From Desulfoluna sp. (GTDB lineage: Bacteria > Desulfobacterota > Desulfobacteria > Desulfobacterales > Desulfolunaceae): a DNA stretch of 64,000 bases. The position numbers and the translations under genes are program-made. Below the pieces are notes generated by a model. That model was given only the letters and a program-made list of their open reading frames with translations, searched no databases and was not told the origin of the DNA. The stretch lies in the NCBI RefSeq assembly GCF_030145185.1, contig NZ_JAQYWB010000015.1, positions 1-64,000 on the forward strand, written 5' to 3'. Of the stretch, positions 1-7,536 are shown piece by piece. The number at the start of each line of letters is the position of its first letter. Within the stretch, counting starts at the first letter, position 1.

Positions 1-141
1 GCCCGAAGGGTGAGAAAATCAGACAGAATACCGTGGATTACATTTTGCATTTTTGAAACGACTGAAAATATTACTGCAAAGAGCTCTAATTATATATTAT
101 TCCTTAGCCCTGATTGTTTTCTCATGAAATATCCGGGCTAA
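1..141 (-). repeat. 252-bp inverted-end element, copy A (cut by window edge)
   Basis: This stretch is the reverse complement of the start of the element found whole at 12033-12285, with only scattered mismatches. It ends at the terminal motif TGAAATATCCGGGCTAA. The other end lies outside the window. The end of the copy is only about 40 bp ahead of the small secreted-protein gene at 182. No transposase is encoded, so it looks like a non-autonomous (MITE-like) element or an IS remnant. Confidence 0.85.
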
Positions 142-181
142 GGCACCATCTATTATGGGTATGGAGTGAGGGAGATCCAAG

Positions 182-472
182 ATGAAAAAAATCGGAATGG
201 TGCTGGTCTTTTTTTTCTGTAGCGGGACGGCCATGGCGGCATTGCCCCCCCAATATCAAAACGCCAACGATCTGGATGTTATGGTGGCATACATCAAAGC
301 ACACCCTGAGGTTGCCGCGAGATTAAAATCGATTGATCTTAAGTCCTATACCATCCATTTTGGAGAGGGGGGCTCGGTCATTTTTGGTCGAAAAAAAAGG
401 GTAAAACCCTTTGGTTGGGTCGGACCGGCAGCCCCCCTGGAGTTTAAGAAGCGAACCTGCGTCGGCAGCTAA
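182..472 (+). CDS. small exported protein of unknown function
   Basis: A 96-residue protein with a clear signal peptide: basic start MKK, a hydrophobic run over residues 4-15 and an AMA-A type cleavage site near residue 19. The mature part is about 75 residues, rich in basic residues in its second half, with a single cysteine near the C-terminus (RTCVGS). I do not recognise a family. A GGGAG ribosome-binding sequence lies 8 bases before the ATG. It stands alone, directly downstream of element copy A, so its promoter may lie in or beside that repeat. The signal peptide and RBS make it likely to be real; the function is unknown. Confidence 0.6.
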   Translation: MKKIGMVLVFFFCSGTAMAALPPQYQNANDLDVMVAYIKAHPEVAARLKSIDLKSYTIHFGEGGSVIFGRKKRVKPFGWVGPAAPLEFKKRTCVGS

Positions 473-839
473 TGGGGGATGCGAGGTGCCCAGAGCCTCC
501 GGCGGTCCTGCGGGGGGCTAAATTTTTGCTTGATTTTATAAAGACGGGTTTAAGAATTATCTTTTTTATTTAATTTATTTTGTACCCGCTGCTCACGACA
601 GCAAAGCTGTCTTGCCCCTGTCTGATACCCTACGCACGCATTGTCTATATTTTGGTATGAATTGTGTCTGGACCCACGACGACAAAGAGGACATACTGCA
701 GCCATGCAGGGCGGGCATCAGATCGTGGGGATGAACCTCCCCTTATGACAGCCTGATTTCTATAAATATCATTACAGGGTCAAGCCATCTGCCGGTTGCA
801 CCTATCAGCCGCCGATGGCTGACGTTCGGCGGACCTCAC
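473..839. other. intergenic region with hairpins, no gene seen
   Basis: A degenerate copy of the modular intergenic repeat begins at 490. A perfect hairpin, GACAGC AAA GCTGTC, sits at 597-611. A 7-bp stem (CCGCCGA/TCGGCGG) at about 810-832 ends just before the HAD gene start and could affect ribosome access. No coding region or RNA gene is recognised. Confidence 0.5.
484..545 (+). repeat. modular intergenic repeat, degenerate copy
   Basis: Contains CCTCCGGCGG-TCCTGC-GGGGGGCTAAA, matching the version at 1483 and 14373 (CCTCCGGCGGCCCTGC-GGGGGCTAAAC), then decays into A/T-rich sequence. Confidence 0.55.
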
Positions 840-1475
840 ATGAACTTGCTTTTTGATCTCGACGGCACGTTAACGGATTCCTTTCAAGGCATCACGAAGT
901 GCATCCAACACGCCCTTGTTTCCCTTGACCGACCGGAGCCCCCGGCTGAAAGCCTGCGCTGGTGTATCGGCCCTTCGTTGAAGGAGAGCTTTACCAAACT
1001 TCTGGGCGCGCAGGATGAATCGCTGGTGGATGAAGCGATCGACCTGTATCGAGAGCGCTTCGGCTCCATCGGGCTGTATGAGAACAAGGTCTATCCCACC
1101 ATCGAAGAGACTCTCCATGAACTCAAGGAAGGCGGCCACCATCTTTGTGTGGCGACCTCCAAGCCCACGGTTTTTGCTCGCCGAATCCTCCATCACTTTG
1201 ATCTGGCATCCTATTTTTCAACGATTGACGGCAGCGAATTGAACGGTGTGCGGTGCGACAAGGCCTCGTTGATTGCTCACATCATCGCACGCGACGCCAT
1301 GATTCCGGCGGACACCGTAATGATTGGAGACCGTGAGCATGACATGATCGGGGCCTGCAGAAATGGAATTGCCGGATGGGGCGTTTTGTGGGGCTATGGC
1401 TCAAGAGAGGAGCTGGATGCGGCCGGTGCCTGTGCGTGCATCGAGACCCCCGGTGATGTGTGTAAAAAAATGTAA
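840..1475 (+). CDS. HAD-superfamily phosphatase, phosphoglycolate-phosphatase-like
   Basis: A 211-residue cytoplasmic hydrolase of the haloacid dehalogenase superfamily. Motif I is FDLDGTLTD at residues 5-13, holding the nucleophile and general acid aspartates. Motif II is the T/S-K pair in VATSKPT near residue 105, and motif III is MIGDREHD near residues 161-168, which binds magnesium. A helical cap follows motif I, as in the Gph/PGMB group (subclass IA). These enzymes dephosphorylate small phosphate esters such as 2-phosphoglycolate, but the substrate cannot be read from sequence. The gene stands alone and is followed by a modular repeat. The RBS is weak and the upstream hairpin (810-832) could influence translation. 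Confidence 0.88.
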   Translation: MNLLFDLDGTLTDSFQGITKCIQHALVSLDRPEPPAESLRWCIGPSLKESFTKLLGAQDESLVDEAIDLYRERFGSIGLYENKVYPTIEETLHELKEGGHHLCVATSKPTVFARRILHHFDLASYFSTIDGSELNGVRCDKASLIAHIIARDAMIPADTVMIGDREHDMIGACRNGIAGWGVLWGYGSREELDAAGACACIETPGDVCKKM

Positions 1476-1560
1476 CGATTCAGCTTATGCCTCCGGCGGC
1501 CCTGCCGGGGGCCAACCTTTTGAAAAGGTTGCCAAACAGGCCTTTAAAAAAATCTTGGGT
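1471..1560 (+). repeat. modular intergenic repeat (P + hairpin form)
   Basis: Reads GTAACGATTCAGCTTATG followed by CCTCCGGCGGCCCTGCC and a perfect CAACCTTTTGAAAAGGTTG hairpin at about 1513-1531. The same arrangement recurs at 14362-14440 and, inverted, at 38735-38806. It begins at the stop codon of the HAD gene and could act as a transcript end, though there is no strong T-run. Confidence 0.75.
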
Positions 1561-1696
1561 CAATTTAAAACCTAAGGCAAATGTGATTTGACCTGAGGAA
1601 TCGCCTACGCCCATGTCAATACGTCACCATTCGAACAACGCCAATGGGCTACGGCGCGACAAGCGATCCGTCTTCGCCTGCGGCTACGCCGTGACA

Positions 1697-1803
1697 TGGG
1701 GACAAAGCGCATTTGCAACCTGCTTTCAAGGTGGCACACCTTGCCGCCGGAGGCATTTTTTTGGCCACTTTAACCATGGAAGGCTGTTTTTCATGAGCTG
1801 AAC
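1697..1803 (-). repeat. modular intergenic repeat, inverted copy
   Basis: Read on the minus strand it gives a CAGCTCATGA block, then GCCTCCGGCGGCAAGGTGTG-CACCTTGAAAGC-GGTT, the commonest form of the family. It lies between the HAD and 2H phosphoesterase genes. Confidence 0.75.
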
Positions 1804-1848
1804 AGTGACAATCGAAGCAGCGTTTCATTAAGGAAGTGAAGAGTTTTC

Positions 1849-2376
1849 ATGGGATATTCAATCGAACTTTATTTTGATCGTCAGTTTGAGACAAAAATTC
1901 GCCTGTTGTGGACTCAACTCGCAGAGTCCGGGGTGCCCTCCATCCTGCATAAAATTGGCAGCAGGCCCCATATCAGTCTGGCCGTCCTGGACACGATTGA
2001 TGTCGGCCAGGTGGTGAATCTGTTGGACGCATTCAGTCAAGAGTCTTCTTCATTTTGCCTTGAATTCTCAGCGATTGGATTGATTCCCGGAGACCTGCAG
2101 TCCGTGTTCTTGGCTCCGGTGCCGACGAGTGCACTTCTTGAGATGCAAAGCGCTTTGTACCGGCTGTTGCAGGACCACGGGTGCCTGCCACGGGACCACT
2201 ACAAGCCGAATCTCTGGTTGCCGCATTGTACGATTTCCAAGGAATTGATCGCCTCGGATGCTTTAAAAACCGTGGGTATGTGCCAGGCCGGTTCAGTCAT
2301 CGGAATGGCTCATATTATCGAGTTGGGTTTGATTGAATTCAGGCCAAGAAAAAAAATAAAAGGGTTTGTCCTGTAG
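1849..2376 (+). CDS. 2'-5' RNA ligase-like 2H phosphoesterase
   Basis: A 175-residue protein with the two H-x-(S/T) motifs that define the 2H phosphoesterase superfamily: RPHISLAVL near residues 43-51 and LPHCTISKEL near residues 124-133. The two histidines form the active site of LigT/ThpR-type enzymes, which hydrolyse or join 2',5' and 2',3'-cyclic phosphodiester bonds in RNA. The spacing of about 80 residues fits the family. Length matches bacterial YjcG/ThpR-like members. An AAGGAAG sequence precedes the ATG at the usual distance. The natural substrate of most bacterial members is not known, so only the fold is assigned. It is a single gene between a repeat and the alpha/beta hydrolase. 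Confidence 0.85.
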   Translation: MGYSIELYFDRQFETKIRLLWTQLAESGVPSILHKIGSRPHISLAVLDTIDVGQVVNLLDAFSQESSSFCLEFSAIGLIPGDLQSVFLAPVPTSALLEMQSALYRLLQDHGCLPRDHYKPNLWLPHCTISKELIASDALKTVGMCQAGSVIGMAHIIELGLIEFRPRKKIKGFVL

Positions 2377-2534
2377 AACAGGCCCTTATGAATCGGGAAG
2401 GCCCGAAGCAGGCGAAGAACCTCAGAGCGAGGGTGACGCGTCAAGCACGTCGGGCACCCTCGCTCAGACCGGGCGGATTTTGTGTGATGGTGCTGGGCAT
2501 TTTGTTTACATCTTTCCATGAGTCAGAGGTTGCT

Positions 2535-3290
2535 ATGCCATATTTCACCCATGATGATCTTTCTCTTTTTTACCGGGAAAATGGGACCGGAGAGCTCCTG
2601 GTCATCCTTCCAGGAAACACCTCGTCTTCTTCCTGTCATGAGGAAGAGTTGGACTATTTCGGTCAAACCTATCACGCCGTCTCTTTTGATTTTCGCGGGA
2701 CCGGCAAGTCTCAGCGTCTCGCCACCTGGTCACAGGACTGGTGGGACCTGTGTGCGGAGGATCTGGCCGCCCTTGTCTCCCACCTGGGCCAAAAACGGTG
2801 CGCGGTGATGGGAACAAGTGGTGGCGCTTTGGTCGCCTTGTTGTTTGCGATTAAATATCCAGATCTTGTGTCCGGGGTTGTCGCAGACAGTTGTGCCGAA
2901 TTGTTTGCACCGGACAATTTGCGTAGCGAAGTGTCTGAGCGGTCGCTTCGATCCATCGATCAGGTTGAATTCTGGGCGTATGCAAACGGTGATGACTGGG
3001 ACACTGTCGTGGCCGCCGATAACAAGCTGTTGCTTGATTTTGCGGACCAGGGCGGGGATCTTTTCAAGGGACGATTGAACACCATCACATGTCCGGTTTT
3101 ATTTACCGGGAGCCTTAACGACTCTTTTATCCCGGATTTGGGGGTACAAAACATTGGGATGTCAAAACAGATTCCAGGCAGCCGTGTTTTCGTACACAAC
3201 GATGGGGATCACCCGTTTATGTGGGCCTGTCCCACTGTTTTTCAATCCGAGAGCGACGCCTTTCTGAGGGATGTGGTTTATGTCGAATGA
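2535..3290 (+). CDS. alpha/beta hydrolase
   Basis: A 251-residue alpha/beta-hydrolase-fold protein. The nucleophile elbow is MGTSGGAL near residues 93-100, with the catalytic serine at about 95; the acid is probably in the LNDSFIPD segment near residue 200, and the histidine is in DGDHPF near residue 225. An FDFRGTGKS segment near residues 52-60 precedes the elbow, as in esterase/aminopeptidase-type members. The ATG at 2535 is preferred over the in-frame ATG at 2388 because AGAGG lies just before it and the fold starts right away; the upstream part is basic and shows no domain. The substrate is not predictable. The 158-bp gap to the upstream gene allows its own promoter. Confidence 0.85.
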   Translation: MPYFTHDDLSLFYRENGTGELLVILPGNTSSSSCHEEELDYFGQTYHAVSFDFRGTGKSQRLATWSQDWWDLCAEDLAALVSHLGQKRCAVMGTSGGALVALLFAIKYPDLVSGVVADSCAELFAPDNLRSEVSERSLRSIDQVEFWAYANGDDWDTVVAADNKLLLDFADQGGDLFKGRLNTITCPVLFTGSLNDSFIPDLGVQNIGMSKQIPGSRVFVHNDGDHPFMWACPTVFQSESDAFLRDVVYVE

Positions 3291-3574
3291 GGCCATAAGA
3301 CTCCCTTGCACCACGGGGTTCCCGATGTCTATTTTATAAAAAGCACTCTGGCGGCAAGGCGAGCTTGCTCGAAAGCGGCCTTTTATGACGCCTTGTGCCG
3401 TTTCCCCCAGGTTTATTTCTTACGATTTACGTCACATTTTATTCCTTGGACGCCCCGCCGTAAGGGTCGGGGGTTCAAGGACCTTCCTTTTTACTGACCC
3501 GTGTCATCCTGATGGGCTGAGAGACAAATATTCCGGTCCTGTGCGGGAAAATTCATGGATATCAGGAGAGTGAA

Positions 3575-3739
3575 ATGTCTGAAATGAACAGGAATAGGCT
3601 GGCAGGCGTTGTCTGTGTGGTTTCAGGTGTGTCGCTGGCTTTGTGGGCCTTTCTCAAGGGGGGGGAGGCGCCCATACCCATGGGTTTGATTTTTGTCGGG
3701 ATTTACGTCCTGGTGATGAAGCCCTTGGGGAAGGGGTAA
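3575..3739 (+). CDS. small two-helix membrane protein
   Basis: A 54-residue reading frame that begins at an ATG with an excellent ribosome-binding sequence (AGGAG, 5-6 bases upstream). It encodes a basic N-terminus, a hydrophobic stretch at about residues 10-27 (AGVVCVVSGVSLALWAF), a short polar turn with glycines and prolines, and a second hydrophobic stretch at about 36-48 (MGLIFVGIYVLVM), ending in a basic tail. This pattern is typical of small inner-membrane proteins. I do not recognise a family. It sits alone between the hydrolase and the carbonic-anhydrase-like gene. Real coding is supported by the RBS and the clean two-helix pattern, not by homology. Confidence 0.6.
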   Translation: MSEMNRNRLAGVVCVVSGVSLALWAFLKGGEAPIPMGLIFVGIYVLVMKPLGKG

Positions 3740-3952
3740 ATTCTCCGGGGGGGCGGTCGAATACCGTCCAGGAATTCTGACCTTTGGGCGTATTCGTTGT
3801 GAGAGACCGTCCGCTGAAAACCCCTTTAAAATTGAAATCAAAGCCTGTTTGATTGTCTCATTTGTTGATTTGAGCGATAAACTATGTTCTCTTATGGCGA
3901 GAAATTTAAGGGACAACCAACCGGGCTTAACTTTTTTAAAAAAGGAGTTTCA

Positions 3953-4480
3953 ATGCTCTATTCATTCGACGGAAAGCAGCCAATCGTGGGGGAACATTCG
4001 TATGTCAGCGAGCTGGCAAGCGTCATCGGCGACGTGGTGATCGGCGACAACTGCTATATTGGCCACGGGGCCATTATCAGGGGCGATTACGGCAGGATTG
4101 AAATCGGGGACGGCACCGCCGTGGAAGAGGGCGTCATCATTCATGCACCTCCCGGTGCCGTGAATCATATTGGAGCCCGCGTGACCCTGGGCCATAAGGC
4201 CGTGATTCACGGGAAATTTATTGGAGACGGCGCCGTCATCGGTATGGGGGCGGTCCTGAGCATCCTCTCCGATGTGGGGGTGGGCGCCATTGTCGCCGAA
4301 GGTGGAATCGTCAAGGCGAACCAGGTGATCCCGGACCACGTTGTCGCCGCCGGGAACCCGGCCAAAGTCATCCGGGAGGTATCCTCCGACGACAAGGCTC
4401 TCTGGGATTTCGGCAAACAGCTCTATATCGATCTGGCCCAAAAATACCTGGATGAAGGGATGGAGCCGGTTCCGCTTTAA
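3953..4480 (+). CDS. gamma-carbonic-anhydrase-like hexapeptide protein
   Basis: A 175-residue left-handed beta-helix protein made of isoleucine/valine-glycine hexapeptide repeats from about residue 15 to 140 (for example VIGDVVIGDNCYIGHGAIIR). The three histidines expected to bind metal in the gamma-class carbonic anhydrase/PaaY/CaiE group are visible in VIIHAPP, TLGHKA and VIHGKF. A C-terminal helix (residues about 145-175) packs on the helix in this family. Trimers with zinc or iron hydrate CO2 in some members, while others are accessory proteins with unclear activity. The ATG at 3953 follows AAAGGAG and is preferred over an upstream in-frame ATG at 3884. Confidence 0.88.
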   Translation: MLYSFDGKQPIVGEHSYVSELASVIGDVVIGDNCYIGHGAIIRGDYGRIEIGDGTAVEEGVIIHAPPGAVNHIGARVTLGHKAVIHGKFIGDGAVIGMGAVLSILSDVGVGAIVAEGGIVKANQVIPDHVVAAGNPAKVIREVSSDDKALWDFGKQLYIDLAQKYLDEGMEPVPL

Positions 4481-4583
4481 GTCCTGAATGTGCCGACAGG
4501 GGGCGCATCCTTTCCGTCTGCAGGCGGGATGCTTTGCCATCCGAGGGGGTGCCACCCCGGCCACGATGCGCCCATGGCACTGC

Positions 4584-5486
4584 CTACTGCATCTGCCAGG
4601 TGCCGTCGTCGGCCAGGCATCCGTTTTTAACGGTATGCTCTTTTTTTCCTGATTTCGGGATGAGGTCAAATCGCAGTGAGACACAGGCTGTGTCGCCATC
4701 CTTGAAGGCCCGCTGGAGGGAGACGGTTCCTTGGATGCCGGAATCGGGGTTGGCCCAGTGGGTGGATTTGAGGTCCATATTATTCAGAAGGCGTGCGGTG
4801 GCTTCCACCACACGCTTTTCGTCTTCTTGGGTCAATTTTCGTGTGGTGAAAAGGGAGCCGGTGATGCTGTTACCGGCCGCCATGAGCAGTTTGAAGGGGG
4901 AGGTGAGGACCCCTTTGACCATGCCGGTCACCGCCTCTTGAGAGGCTTTGCCGGCAATGCCCTGGGCGTCTGCCACGAGGACCTCCACCCGCGTCAGGGT
5001 GTCGGGTATCTGCAATCGAATGGCTTCGGACTCTTTGAGAGCCTGTTCAATCAGGGGGAGGGCGGTTTCCACCTGGGCCGTGACGGTGTTCACGGTCTCG
5101 GTGAGCAGGGGCAGGTGTGTTTCAAGCTCTTTTGCCTGGGCTTGGATGGCATCGACCCGGGTGAGGATAGAGGGGAGCGTTTCTCGGATTTTTTCCACCT
5201 CTTCAAGGATGGCAGGGACCGCGTTGCGCACCTGCGCCATCTCCGTGAGAATGGACGGCACAGTTTTTCTGATCTCTTCCACCTCCGCCATAACAGGGGG
5301 GAGCGCGTTGGTGATCAGAGGAATGGTGTCCACGATGTCGTCAATTCGGGTGTTTACCTCCTCCACGTGGGAGAGGATGGCCGGGAGTTCTTTCGTGACG
5401 CCCTGGATGCTGCAGGCCAGCCAGGCCATGGCGCCGGCAAGAAGGATCAGGGCGACGGTCAGGGCGATGGTGAGGGTGTTTTTCAT
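4584..5486 (-). CDS. membrane-anchored coiled-coil protein with surface-antigen-like tail
   Basis: A 300-residue protein with an N-terminal membrane anchor or signal (residues about 4-25), then a long helical region (about 30-190) built from roughly 14-residue units, each carrying a P-x-I/V-L/M motif followed by V-E-E-V-like residues. The C-terminal 85 residues (HWANPDSGIQGTVSLQ, then GCLADDGTW) resemble the tail of the 17-kDa surface-antigen group, in which a W-x-N-P-x-(S/T)-G motif and a terminal D-G-x-W motif recur. It is probably periplasmic and anchored in the inner membrane. Function is unknown; I infer an envelope role. The RBS is AGAAGG. It stands next to, and is transcribed in the same direction as, the DUF362 gene. 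Confidence 0.7.
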   Translation of the reverse strand: MKNTLTIALTVALILLAGAMAWLACSIQGVTKELPAILSHVEEVNTRIDDIVDTIPLITNALPPVMAEVEEIRKTVPSILTEMAQVRNAVPAILEEVEKIRETLPSILTRVDAIQAQAKELETHLPLLTETVNTVTAQVETALPLIEQALKESEAIRLQIPDTLTRVEVLVADAQGIAGKASQEAVTGMVKGVLTSPFKLLMAAGNSITGSLFTTRKLTQEDEKRVVEATARLLNNMDLKSTHWANPDSGIQGTVSLQRAFKDGDTACVSLRFDLIPKSGKKEHTVKNGCLADDGTWQMQ

Positions 5487-5520
5487 GGGAGCCTTCTATG
5501 GTTACAGACGTTTTAGCCTA

Positions 5521-5560
5521 AGTGGCTTCGCCACCCTTGCCGCCGGAGGCAGGTTTTTTG
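5521..5560 (-). repeat. modular intergenic repeat, short copy
   Basis: On the minus strand this reads CCTGCCTCCGGCGGCAAGGGTGGCG-AAGCCACTT, the hairpin core of the family without the GCGAATGCG block. It fills the gap between the DUF362 gene and the coiled-coil gene. Confidence 0.6.
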
Positions 5561-5564
5561 TTCT

Positions 5565-6686
5565 TTAAAACACCCTGTCGGCTAATTTTTTAGCCTTCTG
5601 GAGCCAGTGTCCCACCCGGGTGTCCACGGCCGTCAGGGCCGCGTGGGGGCAGACCTCGACGCAGCAGTAGCAGCGGATGCAGGTCTCAAGGTCAAAGGCC
5701 ACGGCCTCGTCGGTCTCGGTGATGGCACCCACCGGGCAGTAGGTGAGGCATTGATTGCATTTTTTGCAGGCGGCCGGGTTCACCACGGGGCGCTGGACCA
5801 TGTGTTTGCGGATGAGGTCTTTCATGAAAGGCGGGCCAAAGGTCACTGGGCTCTGGGTCGGCAGCTTGAAATCTGAGAAGATTTTTTCGGGCAGGGGGGC
5901 GTTCGGGATGGCCTGGATGTGCCCCAGGGTCAGGGCGGCCGCCAGGGTGGGCAGGGCTTCAGGGGCCAGGCCCGCCATACGGGCGCAGGCCGCGTCGACG
6001 GCATGGATGTCCGCTCCGGCCACGAGGAAGCCCATGGGGCGAGGCGTTCCATTTTTTCCGGGGCCCTGGCCCTCAAGGCCTGTGATGGCGTCAACAAGCG
6101 TCACCGTGGGGCGGATCGCCTCGGCGATGCCCACCAGGAGCCTGGCGAATTGGTCCCTTTGAATGCCTGCCCGCGCATGCCATTTTGGTTTTTCAAATCC
6201 CACCACGCAACCGAAGAGGTTTTTAACGCCCAGGGTCAGGGTCATCATGGCGTGGGTTTTAAACTTGGGCAGGTTGATGATTGTCTGAGTCTTCAGGGCC
6301 TCTGCGGCCAGGCCGATGGTGCCAAAGGGCGCACCGATGTCAATGGGTGCGGCTGTTTCGAATCCTTTTACCTCCACAGGCATTCCCTTTAAGGCTTCCT
6401 GAAAACCTCCCATCCTCCAGATTTTTTCCACACTTCCCACGGCCGGGCTGTCGGCGATGAGGGGTGTTCCCCCATGGTCGAGAACCCAGGCGGCTGCAGC
6501 TCTCACCACCAGAGGATGGGTGAGGATCGCCTTGTCGGGTGGCGCGGCCAGCAGCAGATTGGGTTTGATGAGGACCCGCTCACCGGTGGTGATGGCCCTG
6601 GGAATATGGCGGTCCAGCAGCTCCCCCACCTGACGGGTGAGTAAAGTCTGGTCGTAGGCGGATGGGACGATCTCAGGGGTGGGCAT
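5565..6686 (-). CDS. DUF362 protein with two 4Fe-4S clusters
   Basis: A 373-residue protein with an N-terminal DUF362 domain (residues about 1-285; KPNLL near 42, a KFKTH motif near 140) and a C-terminal ferredoxin domain (about 300-355). The two cluster motifs are CKKCNQCLTYCP and CIRCYCCVEVCP, each C-x2-C-x2-C-x3-C-P, as in bacterial 2[4Fe-4S] ferredoxins. DUF362-ferredoxin proteins are common in strict anaerobes; their electron donor and acceptor are mostly unknown. The gene is divergent from the TauE gene, and an AAAGG precedes its ATG. No dedicated partner gene is visible here. Confidence 0.88.
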   Translation of the reverse strand: MPTPEIVPSAYDQTLLTRQVGELLDRHIPRAITTGERVLIKPNLLLAAPPDKAILTHPLVVRAAAAWVLDHGGTPLIADSPAVGSVEKIWRMGGFQEALKGMPVEVKGFETAAPIDIGAPFGTIGLAAEALKTQTIINLPKFKTHAMMTLTLGVKNLFGCVVGFEKPKWHARAGIQRDQFARLLVGIAEAIRPTVTLVDAITGLEGQGPGKNGTPRPMGFLVAGADIHAVDAACARMAGLAPEALPTLAAALTLGHIQAIPNAPLPEKIFSDFKLPTQSPVTFGPPFMKDLIRKHMVQRPVVNPAACKKCNQCLTYCPVGAITETDEAVAFDLETCIRCYCCVEVCPHAALTAVDTRVGHWLQKAKKLADRVF

Positions 6687-6805
6687 GGCGCAACCTTTAT
6701 TACATAAAATGGGTTATGAAATATTGACAGTTCGAAGACCCGAGTGGTAACATTTTTTCCCTTTCATTGGGGAAAGAACCTTGTAAACCAGAAGGAGACT
6801 CGTAC

Positions 6806-7534
6806 GTGTTTCAACAACCTGAACTCTGGCAAATCCTGGCCGCCAATGTGGCTGTGGCCTTCGGTGCCTTTATCCAAAGCGGCACGGGGTTCGGCATGGG
6901 GCTTTTGTGCGTGCCCCTCCTGACCCTTATTAATCCTGTCTTCGCGCCGGGCTCCTTTCTTTTGGCCAGCATGTTTCAGAACAGCGTCATGATCGTAAGA
7001 AACCGTCAGGGCATCCGGAAGGACTGGCTTGCGGCAATTCTTCCCGGTATTGTCATGGGTGCTGCCGTGGCCTATGTCGCTTTGAAAAACCTGAAAGGCT
7101 CGGGGGTTGAGCTATCCATCGGGATCACCATTCTTCTTGCGGTGGCCATAAGTGCCATAGGCCTTCGCGTGGCCTTGGGGCGAAAAACCCTTGTGGCCGG
7201 CGGGACCATCGCCGGTATGATGTCCACCGTGGCCGGTGTCCCCGGTCCCCCCCTGATCCTTCTGCTTCAAAACGAACCCGGCCTGCAGATTCGGGCCAAC
7301 CTCGGCATTACCTTTATGGCGGGAAGCTTTTCATCCATTGTTGCCTTTTACTTTGCCGGACGTTTCGGCCTTCTTCACGCGCTCCTCGGCCTCTCTCTCC
7401 TCCCCGGAATTTTGACGGGCAGCCTCCTGGCCGGACCCTTTGCCCGCCTTCTCGATCGGTCTTTCCTGCGGCCCGCTCTCCTTATTCTCGTCAGTTTCGG
7501 TGGCCTGGCCCTGATTCTTCGGAATATTATGTAA
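6806..7534 (+). CDS. TauE/SafE-family membrane exporter
   Basis: A 242-residue integral membrane protein with about eight hydrophobic segments and the two glycine-rich repeats typical of TauE/SafE anion exporters: FIQSGTGFGMGLLCVPLL near the N-terminus and STVAGVPGPPLILLL in the middle. Members export sulfite, sulfoacetate or related organic anions, but the substrate here cannot be read. The start is placed at the GTG at 6806 because AGAAGGAG lies 7-8 bases upstream and the first helix follows; the earlier in-frame TTG at 6767 would add 13 polar residues and overlap that RBS. It is divergent from the DUF362 gene and convergent with the TIGR03545 gene two bases beyond its stop. Confidence 0.85.
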   Translation: MFQQPELWQILAANVAVAFGAFIQSGTGFGMGLLCVPLLTLINPVFAPGSFLLASMFQNSVMIVRNRQGIRKDWLAAILPGIVMGAAVAYVALKNLKGSGVELSIGITILLAVAISAIGLRVALGRKTLVAGGTIAGMMSTVAGVPGPPLILLLQNEPGLQIRANLGITFMAGSFSSIVAFYFAGRFGLLHALLGLSLLPGILTGSLLAGPFARLLDRSFLRPALLILVSFGGLALILRNIM

Positions 7535-7536
7535 GT

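Noticed and set aside
4731-5516. 261-residue plus-strand open frame opposite the coiled-coil gene
   Set aside because: Its composition (HLGEDG, FHLR repeats) simply mirrors the helical repeats of the real gene on the other strand.
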